NCBI GenBank assembly: GCA_937897535.1
Contig: CALCQB010000292.1
Span: forward strand, 1 to 7,061
Direction of reading: 5' to 3'
Origin: an uncultured Novosphingobium sp.
GTDB taxonomy: Bacteria > Pseudomonadota > Alphaproteobacteria > Sphingomonadales > Sphingomonadaceae
DNA length: 7,061 nucleotides
The notes under the pieces were generated by a model that saw nothing but the letters and a program-made list of their open reading frames with translations, searched no databases and was not told the origin of the DNA. The first letter of the stretch is position 1; the number at the start of each line of letters is the position of its first letter. Positions 5,838 through 7,061 of this stretch are shown here, piece by piece. The translations under genes and the position numbers were made by a program.

Positions 5838-7061
5838 CTGCCGCCGAGAATCTCGGCCCGAATTCCGGAAACCAGACCGGGGTCGGTTTTGAGGCGGGTC
5901 TGTTCCTCGTCAAGCACCGCGACGAATGCCTCGCGCTTGAACCGGGCCAGCTCCTCGGGCTCCAGTTTCATGCCCCTGGGCAGTGCCGATACGACCAGAT
6001 CGATCATCCGTTCGGCCCCGTGCAGGCGGCCCCACAGGTAGTCGTTCTCACGATAGGCACGGCTGAAGAAAGCCCCGAAGTTGTAGAACTCGGTTCCGCG
6101 CAGCACCAGATGCGCGCCGCCGGGGCGGATCGAGTTGCAATCGTCGGGCGAAATCCGGTCGACCTTGGCCGGCTCGAACTCGGTCGTACCTTCGCCGCGC
6201 AGCAGGGGCAGGGTGACCGTGTCGTAGAACGGGAAGCCGAGATAGGTCAGCAGGATCCGCCGCTTGAGCTCGCGCGGCAGCTTGGCGAGGCATTCGACCA
6301 GCATCGCATCGACCACCACGTCGGTCGCCGGCAACTGGCGGCGCTGGGCGATCGTGGTCAGCACCAGCCCCGGGTCCTCCAGGACCTGCCGCGCGACGGT
6401 CCCGAAATCACGGCCGAGCGAGCCGCGCGCCTCGCGGTCGAAATAGAGCGACAGCGCTTGATAGACCGTGGCCCGCGCGCTTTCCCGGGCTTCGGGCGCA
6501 GCGGCGTCGATGTCGTCCCAGTCTTCCGACAAGCGCCGCGCCAGCAAGCGCAGCCGGCGGATACGATAGCCCAGGTCATGATCTCGGAAGAAGGCGATCG
6601 CCCCCTCGCTCGCGCCGCCCCGCGCTCCGCCGATCTGATCTAGCCCGTTGGTGGCGAGCCAGCCCGCCAGCCGGTCAACGATCGGATCGGCATTGGTCAG
6701 CATCAGTTCGGGCGCGGCGGCCAGGATCGTCTCGGCCAGGTCAGCCAGAATTCCGGCCGATTTTACCTGCCCGTATGCCTGGAAGGTGAACCCGGCCTGC
6801 TCGGCTGCGGCCTGCTGGGCCTTGGCCCGCCAGGCACCGAGGCGCTTGACGCTGGGCCGGTCGAAAAACAGCGTTCGCCCGAACAGCCGCTCGACGGTCT
6901 CCTCGACCTCGGGCCGGAGCGAATCGACGATCGACTTGAGCCGCGCGAGCTGGCGCGAGGCCCGCTCGATTTCTTCGAGGTTGTCGCGCACCGGCTGTTC
7001 GCGCGGGATCGAGGACAGCGAACCGAAGATCACGTGAAAGAAGACCGGCGGGCGCGGATCG
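5834..7061 (-). CDS. Patatin-like protein, C-terminal part with DUF3376 (runs off right edge)
   Basis: This is the C-terminal 408 residues of a larger minus-strand protein. The frame is open to the window edge and reads RPPVFFHVIFGS before the internal GTG at 7033, so that GTG is not the real start. The sequence matches my recollection of the DUF3376 region of bacterial patatin-like proteins (about 750-800 residues). Marks are a charged coiled-coil-like stretch (about 27-60 of the visible part), FFRDHDLGYRIRRLR (about 157-171), and a well-conserved block GAFFSRAYRENDYLWGRL (about 329-346) leading into GAERMIDLV. Patatin domains are lipid acyl hydrolases with a Ser-Asp dyad (GxSxG and DGA/G). 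That domain lies outside the window, so catalytic competence cannot be judged. The C-terminus is EILGGS. The stop shares a CTAG with the convergent methyltransferase stop. Function in the cell is unknown; a lipid or membrane-related role is inferred from the family only. Confidence 0.78.
   Translation of the reverse strand, partial: DPRPPVFFHVIFGSLSSIPREQPVRDNLEEIERASRQLARLKSIVDSLRPEVEETVERLFGRTLFFDRPSVKRLGAWRAKAQQAAAEQAGFTFQAYGQVKSAGILADLAETILAAAPELMLTNADPIVDRLAGWLATNGLDQIGGARGGASEGAIAFFRDHDLGYRIRRLRLLARRLSEDWDDIDAAAPEARESARATVYQALSLYFDREARGSLGRDFGTVARQVLEDPGLVLTTIAQRRQLPATDVVVDAMLVECLAKLPRELKRRILLTYLGFPFYDTVTLPLLRGEGTTEFEPAKVDRISPDDCNSIRPGGAHLVLRGTEFYNFGAFFSRAYRENDYLWGRLHGAERMIDLVVSALPRGMKLEPEELARFKREAFVAVLDEEQTRLKTDPGLVSGIRAEILGGS
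5843..5857. repeat. Short palindrome at the convergent gene junction
   Basis: GCCGAG (5843-5848) pairs with CTCGGC (5852-5857) around a three-base AAT loop. It lies six bases past the methyltransferase stop and inside the last codons of the patatin-like gene. No T-run follows on either strand, so it is at most a weak terminator or 3'-end stem. Confidence 0.35.

Noticed and set aside
5522..6643. 373-residue plus-strand frame across the convergent junction
   Set aside because: It is out of frame with the methyltransferase and antisense to the patatin-like gene, and its composition is that of a shadow frame.
5834..7033. GTG at 7033 as the start of the right-edge gene
   Set aside because: The frame continues upstream to the window edge with protein-like sequence (RPPVFFH), and the catalytic patatin domain is expected further upstream.

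Overview
The window looks like a piece of an alphaproteobacterial chromosome, most likely from the Sphingomonadales (Erythrobacteraceae or Sphingomonadaceae). Reasons: sampled rows of most of the window are about 60-70% G+C; DnaK and DnaJ have alphaproteobacterial-type sequences; the dnaK promoter fits the alphaproteobacterial sigma-32 pattern; and the accessory genes resemble proteins I associate with sphingomonads. This placement rests on recalled sequence resemblance, not on a search.

Layout from left to right. Bases 1-238 (minus) hold the N-terminal part of an unrecognised small protein that leaves the window on the left. It lies in a stretch of clearly lower G+C (1-360, 182 of 360 bases). 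Bases 365-826 (minus) encode a small HEMTH putative metallopeptidase-like protein with no conventional start codon. Just upstream on the same strand is a PCu(A)C-type copper-chaperone lipoprotein (868-1374), so the two probably form an operon. A 173-bp divergent spacer carries the dnaK heat-shock promoter and possibly an overlapping promoter for the copper chaperone. Then come dnaK (1548-3461) and dnaJ (3532-4653) on the plus strand, separated by 70 bp that contain a strong intercistronic hairpin. A class I SAM-dependent methyltransferase related to mycobacterial Rv2258c follows at 4782-5837. It converges tail to tail with the C-terminal part of a patatin-like/DUF3376 protein (5834 to the right edge, minus), and one CTAG supplies both stop codons.

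How the genes work together. DnaK and DnaJ are the core Hsp70/Hsp40 pair for folding client proteins and recovering from heat stress. The copper-chaperone lipoprotein would act in the periplasm, handing copper to cytochrome oxidase. The putative peptidase may be co-expressed with it, but its role is unknown. The methyltransferase and the patatin-like protein have no evident functional tie to the chaperones. No RNA gene, insertion sequence, CRISPR array or prophage module is visible, and no gene-free stretch exceeds 300 bases. I see no clear new multi-gene system. The most unusual points are the non-canonical start of the peptidase-like gene, the low-G+C edge with its unknown gene, and the tightly packed dnaK/copper-chaperone divergent promoter region.
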